From: Thiobacillus sp.
GTDB taxonomy: Bacteria > Pseudomonadota > Gammaproteobacteria > Burkholderiales > Thiobacillaceae
NCBI GenBank assembly: GCA_020216925.1
Contig: JAIWOL010000032.1
Location: 1 to 13,354 of the forward strand
DNA length: 13,354 nucleotides
Direction of reading: 5' to 3'
Shown here: positions 1 through 8,085 of the stretch, piece by piece
How positions within the stretch are numbered: the first letter of the stretch is position 1
Layout of the letters: each line of letters opens with the position of its first letter
The notes under the pieces: model-generated
Told to the model about the DNA's origin: nothing
What the model saw: the letters and a program-made list of their open reading frames with translations, nothing else
Database searches by the model: none
Program-made: the position numbers and the translations under genes

Positions 1-1
1 G

Positions 2-547
2 CTCGCCGCGACGCCCGCCTTCGCCACCCCCCCTGATCATGCGCCGGCGCACGGCTACCACAAGCAACACGACCGCGACGACGGCCCTCACAAGCACAAG
101 AAACACAAGCACGACAAACACCACAAGGGCAAAAGCGGCATCGTGTACGTCCGCGACTACGGTATTTCGTCCGGCCGCTGCAACCGCGACGAAATCGGCG
201 CGGTCATCGGCGGCGTTACCGGCGTGATCGTCGGCAGCCAGGTCGCCGACCGCGATAGTCGCGTCGTCGGCATGGTGGTCGGCGGCGTGCTGGGTGCAGT
301 GCTGGGCCATGCCATCGGCGACCGCATGGACGAGCGCGACCGGGCCTGCATGGGCCATGCACTCGAACTGGGCAAACCCGGTGTACCGGTCGTCTGGGGA
401 CACGGCGGCCACCAATACCGCTTCATCCCGCGCGGCGACGCCCACAACGGCTGCCGCTATGCCACCCTGATCGTCGACGGCAAGAAACCGCGCGAGGTGC
501 TGGCCTGCCCAGCCGGGCGGGGCGACTGGACGTTCGAGCGCGTCTAG
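2..547 (+). CDS. His-rich glycine-zipper envelope protein (5' truncated)
   Basis: The reading frame is already open at base 2, so the true start lies left of the window; the GTG at 143 is internal. The first visible residues, LAATPAFA, look like the end of a signal peptide with an A-F-A cleavage site, so the protein is probably exported. Next comes a basic stretch of about 35 residues with some ten histidines mixed with lysines. Then follow two glycine-zipper hairpin segments ([15 protein letters not shown] and [15 protein letters not shown]) joined by a short charged turn, the pattern of the glycine-zipper 2TM / 17-kDa surface antigen family. A C-terminal part of about 75 residues has three Cys and ends TFERV. 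Family members are usually small outer-membrane or periplasmic proteins of uncertain role. The His-rich stretch might bind metal, which is inference. It ends 61 bp before hemE. Confidence 0.8.
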   Translation, partial: LAATPAFATPPDHAPAHGYHKQHDRDDGPHKHKKHKHDKHHKGKSGIVYVRDYGISSGRCNRDEIGAVIGGVTGVIVGSQVADRDSRVVGMVVGGVLGAVLGHAIGDRMDERDRACMGHALELGKPGVPVVWGHGGHQYRFIPRGDAHNGCRYATLIVDGKKPREVLACPAGRGDWTFERV

Positions 548-573
548 CCTTGCGCGGGCGGCCCGGGCGGGCC

Positions 574-582
574 TGCTAGAAT
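574..582 (+). promoter_or_regulatory. Extended -10 promoter of hemE
   Basis: TGCTAGAAT is an extended -10 element (TGn followed by TAGAAT, 5 of 6 to TATAAT). It would start transcription near 589, giving a leader of about 20 nt before the hemE ATG. The nearest -35-like hexamer, TTGCGC at 550-555, is 21 bp away and probably too distant, which fits an extended -10 promoter. A GC-rich dyad (GGCCC/GGGCC, 560-573) lies just upstream. Confidence 0.5.
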
Positions 583-608
583 GCGGGCTTTGCGCGTCGA
601 GCCGCCCC

Positions 609-1685
609 ATGTCCGCCCTCAAGAACGATACCTTCCTGCGCGCGCTGCTGCGCGAGCCGACGGATTACACACCGCTCTGGCTGATGCGCCAGGCCGGCCG
701 CTACCTGCCGGAATACAACGCCACCCGCGCCCGCGCCGGCGACTTCCTCACCCTGTGCAAGACGCCCGATCTCGCCACCGAGGTCACGCTGCAACCGCTG
801 GCGCGCTATCCGCTGGATGCCGCGATCCTGTTTTCCGACATTCTCACCGTGCCGGACGCGATGGGTCTGGGACTGTACTTCACCGCTGGCGAAGGCCCGC
901 GGTTTGAACGTCCGCTGCGCGAGGAATGGGCCATCCGCGATCTCTCCGCGCCCGACCCCAGCGACAGGCTGCGCTACGTAATGGATGCGGTCGCCAGCAT
1001 CCGCCGCGCGCTCGACGGCGCGGTACCCCTCATCGGTTTCTCCGGCAGCCCATACACCCTCGCCTGCTACATGGTCGAAGGCGGCAGCTCGGACGACTAC
1101 CGCCACATCAAGACCATGCTCTACAGCCGGCCCGACCTGCTGCACCGCATCCTCGACGTCACCACGACCGCCGTGACCCATTACCTCAATGCCCAGATCG
1201 AAGCCGGGGCCCAGGCCGTGATGATTTTCGATTCCTGGGGCGGCAGCCTCGCCCCGGCGGCGTACCAGGAATTTTCGCTCGCCTACATGCAACGCATCGT
1301 TGCCGGCCTCACCAAGGTGCGCGACGGCCGCCGTGTGCCCTGCATCGTCTTCACCAAGGGCGGCGGGAACTGGCTGGAAACCCAGGCCGCCATCGGCGCG
1401 GACGCACTGGGTCTGGACTGGCACACCGACATCGGCGAGGCGCGACGGCGCGTGGGCGGGCAGGTGGCCCTGCAAGGCAACCTCGATCCCTTCACCCTGC
1501 TCGGCAGCGCCGACGCCATCCGCACCGAAGCCACCCGCATCCTCGATGCCTACGGCAACCACCCCGGTCATGTATTCAATCTGGGACACGGCATTTCGCA
1601 GTTCACCGCGCCGGACAAGGTGAACGTGCTGGTGGAAACCGTCCACAACCATAGCCGGGCTCTGCGCGCATCAAGCAAGAACTGA
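609..1685 (+). CDS. hemE: Uroporphyrinogen decarboxylase
   Basis: HemE removes the four acetate carboxyl groups of uroporphyrinogen III to give coproporphyrinogen III in cytoplasmic haem synthesis. The 358 residues match the usual length of about 355. The N-terminal signature [15 protein letters not shown] begins at residue 22 and carries the Arg residues that bind substrate carboxylates. FSDIL holds the key Asp77. [17 protein letters not shown] contains Tyr149, FDSWGG contains Ser209, and GNLDP and NLGHGI (His327) complete the active-site set, so it looks fully functional. The ATG has no strong ribosome-binding site, but the short leader from the extended -10 promoter supports it, and the protein starts as homologues do. 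It stands between an envelope-protein gene and a Tim44-like gene with its own likely promoter, so it may be monocistronic. Confidence 0.97.
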   Translation: MSALKNDTFLRALLREPTDYTPLWLMRQAGRYLPEYNATRARAGDFLTLCKTPDLATEVTLQPLARYPLDAAILFSDILTVPDAMGLGLYFTAGEGPRFERPLREEWAIRDLSAPDPSDRLRYVMDAVASIRRALDGAVPLIGFSGSPYTLACYMVEGGSSDDYRHIKTMLYSRPDLLHRILDVTTTAVTHYLNAQIEAGAQAVMIFDSWGGSLAPAAYQEFSLAYMQRIVAGLTKVRDGRRVPCIVFTKGGGNWLETQAAIGADALGLDWHTDIGEARRRVGGQVALQGNLDPFTLLGSADAIRTEATRILDAYGNHPGHVFNLGHGISQFTAPDKVNVLVETVHNHSRALRASSKN

Positions 1686-1702
1686 TCGTCTTTGCCCATA
1701 AA

Positions 1703-1731
1703 TCGAAAAAAACGAATGATGCGGATATAAA
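1703..1731 (+). promoter_or_regulatory. Candidate sigma-70 promoter of the Tim44-like gene
   Basis: TCGAAA (1703-1708, 4 of 6 to TTGACA), a 17-bp spacer and TATAAA (1726-1731, 5 of 6 to TATAAT) lie in the AT-richer gap after hemE. The predicted start near 1738 leaves a leader of about 60 nt. This is a consensus match only. Confidence 0.4.
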
Positions 1732-1798
1732 AATCGACTGGTCACAACAGGCTTCCCGAGCGACCATAGAAGCCCTCATCGGCCGTTCGGAGCCCCTC

Positions 1799-2650
1799 AT
1801 GAAAACCTTCCTGATCAGTCTGTTAGCCGTTTTCCTCACCTTCGGCCTGGCCGCCCACGACGCAGAAGCCAAACGCATGGGCGGCGGCAAATCCTTCGGC
1901 ATGCAACGCAGCGCGCCGGCCAAACAGGACGCAGCGCCCGCGCCGCAGCGTCAGCAACAGTCGGCCGCCCCCGCGCAGGCCGCGCCGCAAAAACGCAGCT
2001 GGATGGGCCCCATCGCCGGCCTGGCCGCCGGTCTGGGCCTCGCCGCCCTGTTCTCGCACCTGGGTCTGGGTGAAGAAATGGCCAACTTCCTCATGCTCGC
2101 ACTGCTGGCGGTGGTCGCCTTCATCGCGATCCGCTGGCTGCTGCGCAGGAACACGCCACAGACACCGGCCATGCAATACGCCGGCCACGCGCCTTCGCAG
2201 CGACCCATGCACTTCGACAGCGCGCCGGCCGCAACAGGCCACGCCGACCTGTCTCCAACCGCTCAGGTCCATGCGTCCAGCCTGCCGCCCGGGTTTGACG
2301 CCGCCGCGTTCGCGCGCGAGGCCAAGCTCAATTTCATCCGCCTGCAGGCGGCGTTCGACGCCGGCAACCAGAACGACCTGCGCGCGTTCACCACTCCCGA
2401 GGTCTTTGCCGAGCTGGCCATGCAGATCGCCGAGCGGGGTGCGGCAAACGAGCCGACAGACGTGCTGGCGGTGGATGCCAGCGTCATCGAGGCGGTCGAG
2501 GATGGCGACCGGCTGGTGGCGAGCGTGCGCTTTACCGGCCAGGTACGCGAGGGCGACGCCGCGCCTGCGGCGTTTGACGAAATCTGGCACCTGACCAAAC
2601 CGGCAAACGGCTCCGGTGGCTGGCTCATCGCCGGTATCCAGCAAAACTAA
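1799..2650 (+). CDS. Tim44-like domain membrane protein
   Basis: A 283-residue protein with the layout of bacterial Tim44-like proteins (Tim44 domain family). An N-terminal signal or anchor segment (residues 1 to about 23) is followed by the family-typical KRMGGGKSFGMQR. Next come an Ala/Pro/Gln-rich linker to about residue 65 and a Gly/Ala-rich hydrophobic stretch (about 70-88). A transmembrane helix (about 94-115) ends in RWLLRR. The soluble Tim44-like/NTF2-like domain runs from about residue 168 (FAREAKLNFIRLQ) to the end, with the characteristic DLRAFTTPEVF segment. The mitochondrial relative is the TIM23 import-motor anchor; the bacterial role is not settled, with membrane scaffold or lipid binding suggested. 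GGAG at 1789-1792 sits 6 nt before the ATG and fixes the start. It lies between hemE and priA with gaps on both sides. Confidence 0.88.
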   Translation: MKTFLISLLAVFLTFGLAAHDAEAKRMGGGKSFGMQRSAPAKQDAAPAPQRQQQSAAPAQAAPQKRSWMGPIAGLAAGLGLAALFSHLGLGEEMANFLMLALLAVVAFIAIRWLLRRNTPQTPAMQYAGHAPSQRPMHFDSAPAATGHADLSPTAQVHASSLPPGFDAAAFAREAKLNFIRLQAAFDAGNQNDLRAFTTPEVFAELAMQIAERGAANEPTDVLAVDASVIEAVEDGDRLVASVRFTGQVREGDAAPAAFDEIWHLTKPANGSGGWLIAGIQQN

Positions 2651-2665
2651 TCTTCAACAATCAAA

Positions 2666-2693
2666 CACTTGCGCGCGATCCGGCGCGCAAGTG
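2666..2693 (+). terminator. GC-rich hairpin after the Tim44-like gene
   Basis: A perfect 11-bp inverted repeat, CACTTGCGCGC / GCGCGCAAGTG, with the 6-nt loop GATCCG begins 16 nt after the stop codon. No T-tract follows, so it is not a classic intrinsic terminator. It may act with Rho or protect the mRNA 3' end. Confidence 0.5.
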
Positions 2694-2722
2694 CCGATCC
2701 GGACGCCTGTAGAAGCATTAAC

Positions 2723-2731
2723 TTATGCACA
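2723..2731 (+). promoter_or_regulatory. DnaA box (left)
   Basis: TTATGCACA fits the DnaA-box consensus TTWTNCACA exactly. It is in the same orientation as the second box 175 bp to the right, with AT-rich DNA between them. DnaA binding is inferred from sequence only. Confidence 0.45.
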
Positions 2732-2769
2732 AATTTGGCGCAAGGGATTTTTTTTCATTACCCAGGCTT

Positions 2770-2800
2770 GACAGCAAGGCTGTCTTTATAAGTTTTTGAT
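2770..2800 (+). terminator. Candidate intrinsic terminator in the priA upstream gap
   Basis: GACAGC-AAG-GCTGTC is a perfect 6-bp stem with a 3-nt loop at 2770-2784. It is followed by TTTATAAGTTTTTGAT, a broken but U-rich tail. It could end read-through from the Tim44-like gene 120 bp upstream. The stem is short and the tail interrupted, so the call is tentative. Confidence 0.35.
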
Positions 2801-2897
2801 TTTTCTGTAAAAACAAAACTGCCTGCTTTTTGATCAAGTGCGCCGACCCCATGATTTACAGGGGTTTGAGCGACGTCGGCACAAATCGCCCACATAA

Positions 2898-2906
2898 TTA
2901 TCCACA
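2898..2906 (+). promoter_or_regulatory. DnaA box (right)
   Basis: TTATCCACA is the strongest form of the DnaA box consensus. It lies 88 bp before the priA start codon, between a nested dyad and the dyad at 2950-2964. It could serve DnaA control of priA or part of an origin-like element. Confidence 0.5.
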
Positions 2907-2993
2907 GCTTGCGTGGAAAAAACGGAATAATTCAGTCCGGTCAAATGCTTGGGATAACATCCCAGAAGTTCTGACAGGAGTCTCCGCTAATTC

Positions 2994-5150
2994 ATGCCCT
3001 CCATCGCCCGGGTCGCACTCGATACGCCGCTTTCGCGGCTGTTCGACTATCGCCTGCCCGATTCATCCCGCCCGCTGCCCGCCGGCACCCTGGTCGAAGT
3101 GCCCTTCGGTCGCTCGCGTCAGGTTGGCGTGGTGCTCGATTGCGTGGACGACAGCCCGGTCGCTGACGACAAGCTGAAAGCGCTGCTGCGGGTGCTGGAC
3201 GATCGACCGCCCGTTGCACCCGACATTCTCAAACTGGCGCGTTTCTGCGCCGACTACTACCACCATCCGCTGGGGGCGATTCTCGCTGCGGCGCTGCCCC
3301 CCCGGCTGCGGGCCGCGACGCCGTTCCAGGCCGACACGCCCTGGCTTGTTCCGACGGCAGCCGGGCTTCATGCCGAACCCTCCCCCCGCGCGCGCGGGCA
3401 GCGCGCCCTGCTCGACGCCCTGAAGAGCGGCCCCCTGGCACGAGAAGCCCTGCGGGCAAACCAGCAGATGCGCCACGCCGCCACAGTGGTTGCCGCCGGC
3501 TGGGCAACATGGACGCGCGCGGTGCCCGCGCAGGACGCGCCGCCCGCCACTGCCGGGCCCAGGCTCACCGCTGACCAGGTCGTCGCACTCGACGCCATCC
3601 GTCCCGCGTTCGACCGGTTTAGCGTGCATCTCGTCCACGGCGTGACCGGCAGCGGCAAAACCGAGCTATATCTGCACATGATCGCAGAGCGGCTTCTGGC
3701 CGGCCGGCAGAGTCTGGTTCTCATCCCCGAAATCGCCCTCACCCCCCAGCTCGAAGGGCATTTCCGCACACGTTTTCCGGGGCGTCGCATCATCGCCCTG
3801 CACAGCGGGCTTTCCGAAAAGGAACGGGCGGAAAACTGGCTGGCGGCACCCGACTGCGACGTGCTGCTCGGCACGCGGCTGGCGGTGTTTACGCCGTTGC
3901 CGCGGCTGGGCCTGATCGTCGTGGACGAAGAACACGATGGCTCGTACAAGCAGCAGGACGGCCTGCGCTATTCGGCGCGCGACGTCGCCATCGCGCGCGG
4001 CAAGCAGGCCGGCGTACCAGTCGTGCTCGGTTCCGCCACGCCGTCGCTGGAGAGCTATTCGCAGGCCCTGGCCGGGCGCTACCAGCTGCACACGCTCGCT
4101 GCACGCGCGCATCCCGAGGCGCGCCTGCCCGACATCGAACTCGCCGACCTGCGCCACCTGCCGCAGGACAACGGCCTGACTCGCCTGGCCGTGCACGCGC
4201 TCGCCGACACGCTGGCACGGGGCGAACAAAGCCTGGTCTTCCTCAACCGGCGCGGCTACGCGCCCGCGCTCTACTGCCCCAGCTGCGCCTGGGTTGCGCC
4301 CTGCCCGCATTGCTCCGCGCGGCTGGTGCTGCACCGCCGGGCACACCGGTTACGCTGCCATCATTGCGGCTTCGGCATGCCGATTCCGCAGACCTGTCCC
4401 AGTTGCGGCAATCCCGACCTGAAGCCGCTGGGACATGGCACACAAAAACTGGAAGAAACGCTGGGCGCGCTGCTGCCGCAGGCACGCATCCGCCGTATCG
4501 ACCGCGACACCATGCTGCCCCGTGCCTGGGCGGCGCTGGGTGAAGCGGTGCACGCGCGTGAAGTCGACATCCTCGTGGGCACCCAGATGCTCGCCAAGGG
4601 ACACGACTTTCCGGACATGACGTTTGCGCTCATTCTCGACACCGACGGCGCACTCTACAGCCCGGACTTCCGCGCAACCGAACGCCTGTTCGCACAGCTC
4701 ATGCAGGTGGCCGGGCGCGCCGGGCGCGCCGACAAACCCGGCCGCGTGCTGATCCAGACCGCCTTCCCCGACCACCCGCTGTTCCGCTACCTGCAGCGTC
4801 ACGACTACGCCGGCTACGCGCGCGAACTGCTGGCCGAGCGCCGTCGGCTGGACCTGCCGCCCTTCACGCGCCAGGTGCTGCTGCGCGCCGAGGCGACGAC
4901 GATGGACGCCGCGCTCGCTTTTCTCCAGCGCGCTGCGGCGAACGTGCCCGCGACACCGGGGGTGGCCGTGTTCACCCCCACGCCCGCGCCAATGCCGCGC
5001 ATTGCCAACCTGGAACGCGCACAGCTTCTGGTGCAGTCGCCGTCGCGGCAGGCGCTGCAAACCTTTGTTCGCGACTGGCGCCCGCGTTTGGAAGCGCACA
5101 AGCCGCGTGTCGCGCGCTGGTCGCTGGACATCGATCCGCTGGTGTTTTGA
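2994..5150 (+). CDS. priA: Primosomal protein N' (replication restart helicase PriA)
   Basis: PriA is a superfamily 2 ATP-dependent 3'-5' DNA helicase that recognises stalled forks and reloads DnaB. The 718 residues are close to the family length of about 730. The N-terminal DNA-binding region starts with IARVALDTPL. Walker A GVTGSGKT lies at about residue 216 and the Walker B box DEEH at 311-314. A zinc-binding insertion carries eight cysteines in four CxxC pairs (428/431, 437/440, 455/458, 468/471), and helicase motif VI QVAGRAGR begins at 571, so it looks intact. AGGAG at 2976-2980 is 13 nt from the ATG, slightly far, but no better start exists and the N-terminus aligns with the family. 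The -35 of the argS promoter overlaps its stop codon. Confidence 0.97.
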   Translation: MPSIARVALDTPLSRLFDYRLPDSSRPLPAGTLVEVPFGRSRQVGVVLDCVDDSPVADDKLKALLRVLDDRPPVAPDILKLARFCADYYHHPLGAILAAALPPRLRAATPFQADTPWLVPTAAGLHAEPSPRARGQRALLDALKSGPLAREALRANQQMRHAATVVAAGWATWTRAVPAQDAPPATAGPRLTADQVVALDAIRPAFDRFSVHLVHGVTGSGKTELYLHMIAERLLAGRQSLVLIPEIALTPQLEGHFRTRFPGRRIIALHSGLSEKERAENWLAAPDCDVLLGTRLAVFTPLPRLGLIVVDEEHDGSYKQQDGLRYSARDVAIARGKQAGVPVVLGSATPSLESYSQALAGRYQLHTLAARAHPEARLPDIELADLRHLPQDNGLTRLAVHALADTLARGEQSLVFLNRRGYAPALYCPSCAWVAPCPHCSARLVLHRRAHRLRCHHCGFGMPIPQTCPSCGNPDLKPLGHGTQKLEETLGALLPQARIRRIDRDTMLPRAWAALGEAVHAREVDILVGTQMLAKGHDFPDMTFALILDTDGALYSPDFRATERLFAQLMQVAGRAGRADKPGRVLIQTAFPDHPLFRYLQRHDYAGYARELLAERRRLDLPPFTRQVLLRAEATTMDAALAFLQRAAANVPATPGVAVFTPTPAPMPRIANLERAQLLVQSPSRQALQTFVRDWRPRLEAHKPRVARWSLDIDPLVF

Positions 5151-5174
5151 TGCCACGGGTGCGACGCTTATAAT
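5147..5174 (+). promoter_or_regulatory. Sigma-70 promoter of argS overlapping the priA stop
   Basis: TTGATG (5147-5152, 4 of 6) overlaps the priA stop codon. A 16-bp spacer separates it from a perfect TATAAT at 5169-5174. Transcription would start near 5181, leaving a leader of about 40 nt before the argS ATG. It probably drives argS and the genes behind it. Confidence 0.65.
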
Positions 5175-5190
5175 CGTCGGCCCGACTTTA

Positions 5191-5214
5191 CGAAGCGGAG
5201 CGCGGCGCGCTTCG
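5191..5214 (+). promoter_or_regulatory. Hairpin in the argS leader
   Basis: CGAAGCG (5191-5197) and CGCTTCG (5208-5214) form a perfect 7-bp stem with a 10-nt loop, ending 7 nt before the argS start codon. The only Shine-Dalgarno-like GGAG (5197-5200) is caught at the base of the loop. It could limit ribosome access, but no control has been shown. Confidence 0.35.
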
Positions 5215-5221
5215 CAGCCGC

Positions 5222-6895
5222 ATGTCCAGCACGCATCCCATCAAAGACCAGCTTGCACTTCTCGTCGGCGAGGCACTCGAAGTCGTGGCGCCGGATTCCC
5301 CCGTCAGCCTCGAAATCGAACGCCCCAAAAACGCCCTCCACGGCGACTTTTCCAGCAACGCTGCGATGCAGCTGGCGCGCCCGCTAAAACAGAATCCGCG
5401 CGCGCTGGCGCAAAAGATTCTGGTCGAACTGCCGGCCTCGCCCTTGATCGCCAAAGCGGAAATCGCTGGTGCCGGTTTCATCAATTTCCACCTCACGCCG
5501 GCGGCCTGGCACGGCATCGTGCGGCGCATCCGCGCGGCGGGCGCGGGCTATGGCCGCGGCAACGCGGGCACAGGGCGTCGCGTGCTGGTGGAATTCGTGT
5601 CGGCTAATCCGACCGGCCCCCTGCACGTCGGTCACGGTCGTCAGGCTGCGCTGGGCGACGCGCTGTGCAATCTTTTCGCCGCCCAGGGCTGGGACGTTAC
5701 GCGCGAGTTCTACTACAACGACGCGGGCGTGCAGATCGCCACGCTGGCCAGCAGCGTGCAGGCCCGCGCCAGAGGCCTCAAGCCAGGCGACGCCGCATGG
5801 CCCGAGACGGCCTACAACGGCGACTATATCGCCGACATCGCAGCAGACTTCGTGGCGAAAAAGACCGTGCGGGCCGACGACCGCGAGGTAACCGCCAGCG
5901 GTCGTATCGACGACCTCGACGCCATCCGCGAATTTGCCGTGGCCTATCTGCGCCACGAGCAGGACCTGGATCTGAAGGCCTTCGCGGTGAAGTTCGACCA
6001 CTTCTATCTCGAATCCAGTCTCTACACTTCCGGGCGCGTGGACGCCGCGGTGCGGAAACTGATCGCCAACGGCAAGACCTACGAACAGGACGGCGCACTG
6101 TGGCTGCGCACCACCGAGTACGGCGACGACAAGGACCGCGTCATGCGCAAGTCCGACGGCAGCTACACCTACTTCGTGCCCGACGTCGCCTACCACATCG
6201 CCAAATGGGAGCGCGGTTTCGAGCGCGCCATCAACATCCAGGGCACCGACCACCACGGCACCATCGCCCGGGTACGCGCCGGTCTGCAGGCCGTGGGCCT
6301 CGGCATTGCCGAAGGCTATCCCGACTACCTGCTGCACACCATGGTGCGCGTGATGCGCGGCGGCGAGGAAGTGAAAATCTCCAAGCGCGCCGGCAGCTAC
6401 GTCACCCTGCGCGACCTGATCGACTGGACCAGCAAGGACGCGGTGCGTTTTTTCCTGCTCTCGCGCAAGCCCGACACCGAATACGTTTTCGACGTCGATC
6501 TGGCGCTGGCGAAGAACAACGACAACCCGGTGTACTACGTGCAATACGCGCACGCACGCATCTGCCGGGTATTCGAGGAATGGGGCGCAGGCGCCGCGAC
6601 GCTGGCCGATGCCGAGCTCGCGCCGCTCGTCGCCGTGCATGAACTCGCGCTGATGCAGCGTCTGGCCGAATATCCCGAAACCGTCGCCGCCGCCGCGCAA
6701 GAACTGGCGCCGCACCTGCTCGTTCATTACCTTGTCGCGCTGGCGGGCGATTTCCACGCCTGGTACAACGCGGAAAAATTCCTTGTGGACGACACCGCCA
6801 CGAAACACGCCCGGCTGGCGCTGGCAGACGCCTGCCGGATCACGATTGTTAACGGTCTCGCCTTGCTCGGCGTCGACGCCCCGGAGACAATGTAG
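5222..6895 (+). CDS. argS: Arginyl-tRNA synthetase
   Basis: ArgRS is a class I aminoacyl-tRNA synthetase that charges tRNA-Arg in the cytoplasm. The 557 residues compare with 577 in E. coli. An N-terminal tRNA-binding add-1 domain covers about residues 1-110, with [13 protein letters not shown] in the family style. The nucleotide-binding core carries [18 protein letters not shown], where HVGH (135-138) is the HIGH signature, then FYYNDAG and GTDHHG. KISKR (385-389) stands in for the KMSKS loop, as is common in ArgRS. The C-terminal helical anticodon-binding domain includes [11 protein letters not shown] and ends near WYNAEKFLV. The ATG is about 40 nt from the predicted transcription start but has no clear ribosome-binding site. 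The stop lies 2 nt before the SPOR gene, so the two are probably cotranscribed. Confidence 0.97.
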   Translation: MSSTHPIKDQLALLVGEALEVVAPDSPVSLEIERPKNALHGDFSSNAAMQLARPLKQNPRALAQKILVELPASPLIAKAEIAGAGFINFHLTPAAWHGIVRRIRAAGAGYGRGNAGTGRRVLVEFVSANPTGPLHVGHGRQAALGDALCNLFAAQGWDVTREFYYNDAGVQIATLASSVQARARGLKPGDAAWPETAYNGDYIADIAADFVAKKTVRADDREVTASGRIDDLDAIREFAVAYLRHEQDLDLKAFAVKFDHFYLESSLYTSGRVDAAVRKLIANGKTYEQDGALWLRTTEYGDDKDRVMRKSDGSYTYFVPDVAYHIAKWERGFERAINIQGTDHHGTIARVRAGLQAVGLGIAEGYPDYLLHTMVRVMRGGEEVKISKRAGSYVTLRDLIDWTSKDAVRFFLLSRKPDTEYVFDVDLALAKNNDNPVYYVQYAHARICRVFEEWGAGAATLADAELAPLVAVHELALMQRLAEYPETVAAAAQELAPHLLVHYLVALAGDFHAWYNAEKFLVDDTATKHARLALADACRITIVNGLALLGVDAPETM

Positions 6896-6897
6896 CC

Positions 6898-7431
6898 ATG
6901 GCCAAACCCGCATCCCGCCCTGCCAGACGCGACGGCAACTCCATCTTTGCCGGCGTGCTGATCGGCCTGGCTGTCGGCGCGGCACTGGCTGTCGGCGTGG
7001 CGCTCTGGATAACCGGCAACAACCCTTTCAAGACCGCCCCGTCGCCGGCAAAGCCCGCCGCGCCGGCGCCCGCTGCCGCGCCCGAACCTGCGCCCAGCTT
7101 CGATTTCTACAAGGTTCTGCCAGGCGACGAATCGGCTGCGCTGCCTGCGACAACCGGGCCCGCCGCACCGCCTGCGCCGCGGTATTTCCTGCAGGCTGGC
7201 GCGTTCCATAACGCAGAAGACGCCGACAACCTCAAAGCCCAGCTTGCCTTGCTGGGCGTGCAAGCCGCGATCCAGACCAGCGACGTGGCCGACAAAGGCG
7301 TTTTTCACCGTGTCCGCATCGGCCCCTTCCTCGCCATGGATGAAGTGAACCGCACCCGCAGCCTGCTCACGCAGAACAATATCCCCGCCACCCTGGTCAG
7401 AGAAGACCCCACCCCACAGGAGACGCCCTGA
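6898..7431 (+). CDS. SPOR-domain inner-membrane protein (FtsN-like)
   Basis: A 177-residue bitopic membrane protein. A basic cytoplasmic tail (residues 1-14) is followed by one transmembrane helix (about 16-39, rich in Gly/Ala/Val). A Pro/Ala-rich periplasmic linker reaches about residue 90, and a C-terminal SPOR domain covers about 95-170 (YFLQAGAF, then VRIGPF). SPOR domains bind glycan strands lacking stem peptides at the division septum, so a role in division or septal peptidoglycan is likely; FtsN is the best-known relative. The protein is shorter than E. coli FtsN, so the symbol is not assigned. GGAG at 6883-6886 precedes the ATG. The stop overlaps the dsbA start by one base (TGATG), consistent with coupling. 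An argS-SPOR-dsbA order occurs in other betaproteobacteria. Confidence 0.9.
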   Translation: MAKPASRPARRDGNSIFAGVLIGLAVGAALAVGVALWITGNNPFKTAPSPAKPAAPAPAAAPEPAPSFDFYKVLPGDESAALPATTGPAAPPAPRYFLQAGAFHNAEDADNLKAQLALLGVQAAIQTSDVADKGVFHRVRIGPFLAMDEVNRTRSLLTQNNIPATLVREDPTPQETP

Positions 7432-8075
7432 TGTTCCGCCGTGCCTTGGCCTTTGTGGCCGCCGCCGTTTTTTCGCTGTCGGCATTTGCCGTCGAACCCA
7501 TCTCCGAAGGCCACGACTACACGCTGGTGCAGCCGCCCCGTGCCGCGGCCCCCGGCAACAAGGTCGAAGTGCTGGAGTTTTTCTGGTATCGCTGTCCGCA
7601 CTGCTTCCAGCTCGAACCGGGCCTGGCGAAATGGCTGAAGACCCTGCCCAAGGATACGCAGATTCGCCGCGTGCCCGCCGTATTCCGCCCGGACTGGTTG
7701 CCCGCATCCAAGCTCTATTACACGCTCGAGCAGATGAAACTCCTGGACCGCCTGCATGAAAAGGTATTCAACGCCTATCACATCGACAACCTCGATCTGG
7801 ACAACCCGGCCGTGCTTGGCAGCTGGGTCGCCAAGCAGGGGGTGAACCGCAAGCAGTTCGAGGCCCTCTACACCTCCTTCGCGATCCAGTCCAAGGCCAC
7901 CCAGGGCGCGCAGCTCGCCACGACCTATGCCATTCGCGGCGTACCCGCGTTCATCGTCGACGGCAAATACGCCACTTCGGTGTCGCAGACCGGCAGCGAG
8001 ACGCGCCTGTTCGAAGTGCTCGACCAGCTCATCGCCAAGGCGCGCGCCGAACGCGCGCACAAAAAAGCCAAGTAA
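7431..8075 (+). CDS. dsbA: Periplasmic thiol:disulfide interchange protein DsbA
   Basis: DsbA introduces disulfide bonds into exported proteins and is reoxidised by DsbB. The 214-residue precursor begins with a signal peptide (MFRRALAFVAAAVFSLSAFA, cleavage likely after residue 20). The mature part has the thioredoxin-type active site C55-P-H-C58 within FFWYRCPHCF, an inserted helical domain, and the cis-Pro loop RGVPAF (Pro172). The CPHC dipeptide is the classic oxidising DsbA form. AGGAG at 7418-7422 sits 8 nt before the ATG, inside the SPOR gene whose stop it overlaps. The next gene starts 10 nt after its stop, so it lies within an operon. Confidence 0.96.
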   Translation: MFRRALAFVAAAVFSLSAFAVEPISEGHDYTLVQPPRAAAPGNKVEVLEFFWYRCPHCFQLEPGLAKWLKTLPKDTQIRRVPAVFRPDWLPASKLYYTLEQMKLLDRLHEKVFNAYHIDNLDLDNPAVLGSWVAKQGVNRKQFEALYTSFAIQSKATQGAQLATTYAIRGVPAFIVDGKYATSVSQTGSETRLFEVLDQLIAKARAERAHKKAK

Positions 8076-8085
8076 GCCGCACGCC

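Larger units (their letters stand above)
2651..2993. other. 343-bp non-coding, AT-rich structured gap before priA
   Basis: No convincing gene lies here. The stretch is markedly AT-richer than its flanks. In order it holds an 11-bp hairpin (2666-2693), a DnaA box (2723-2731), a run of eight T (2748-2755) and a 6-bp hairpin with T-rich tail (2770-2800). After these come two copies of TTTTTGAT (2793-2800 and 2827-2834) and a nested dyad (GCCGAC 2842-2847 / GTCGGC 2875-2880, enclosing ACCCC/GGGGT). It ends with a second DnaA box (2898-2906), a TGGGAT-AAC-ATCCCA dyad (2950-2964) and AGGAG (2976-2980) before the priA ATG. No -35/-10 pair with normal spacing was found for priA. The mix of DnaA boxes and AT-rich DNA resembles a replication-control region, but that is inference. 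Confidence 0.5.

Noticed and set aside
576..1652. 358-codon minus-strand frame opposite hemE
   Set aside because: It mirrors hemE codons, resembles no protein family and has no start context.
2768..2792. TTGACA...TATAAG as a priA promoter
   Set aside because: The spacer is only 13 bp, and the TTGACA overlaps a hairpin with a T-rich tail that fits a terminator better.
2830..3177. 115-codon plus-strand frame in the priA upstream gap
   Set aside because: It starts from a weak codon, runs out of frame into priA, has no ribosome-binding site and mixes non-coding and shadow sequence.
5384..6985. 533-codon open frame on the minus strand
   Set aside because: It is antisense to argS, has no domain resemblance, and is a by-product of the high-GC codon pattern of the real gene.
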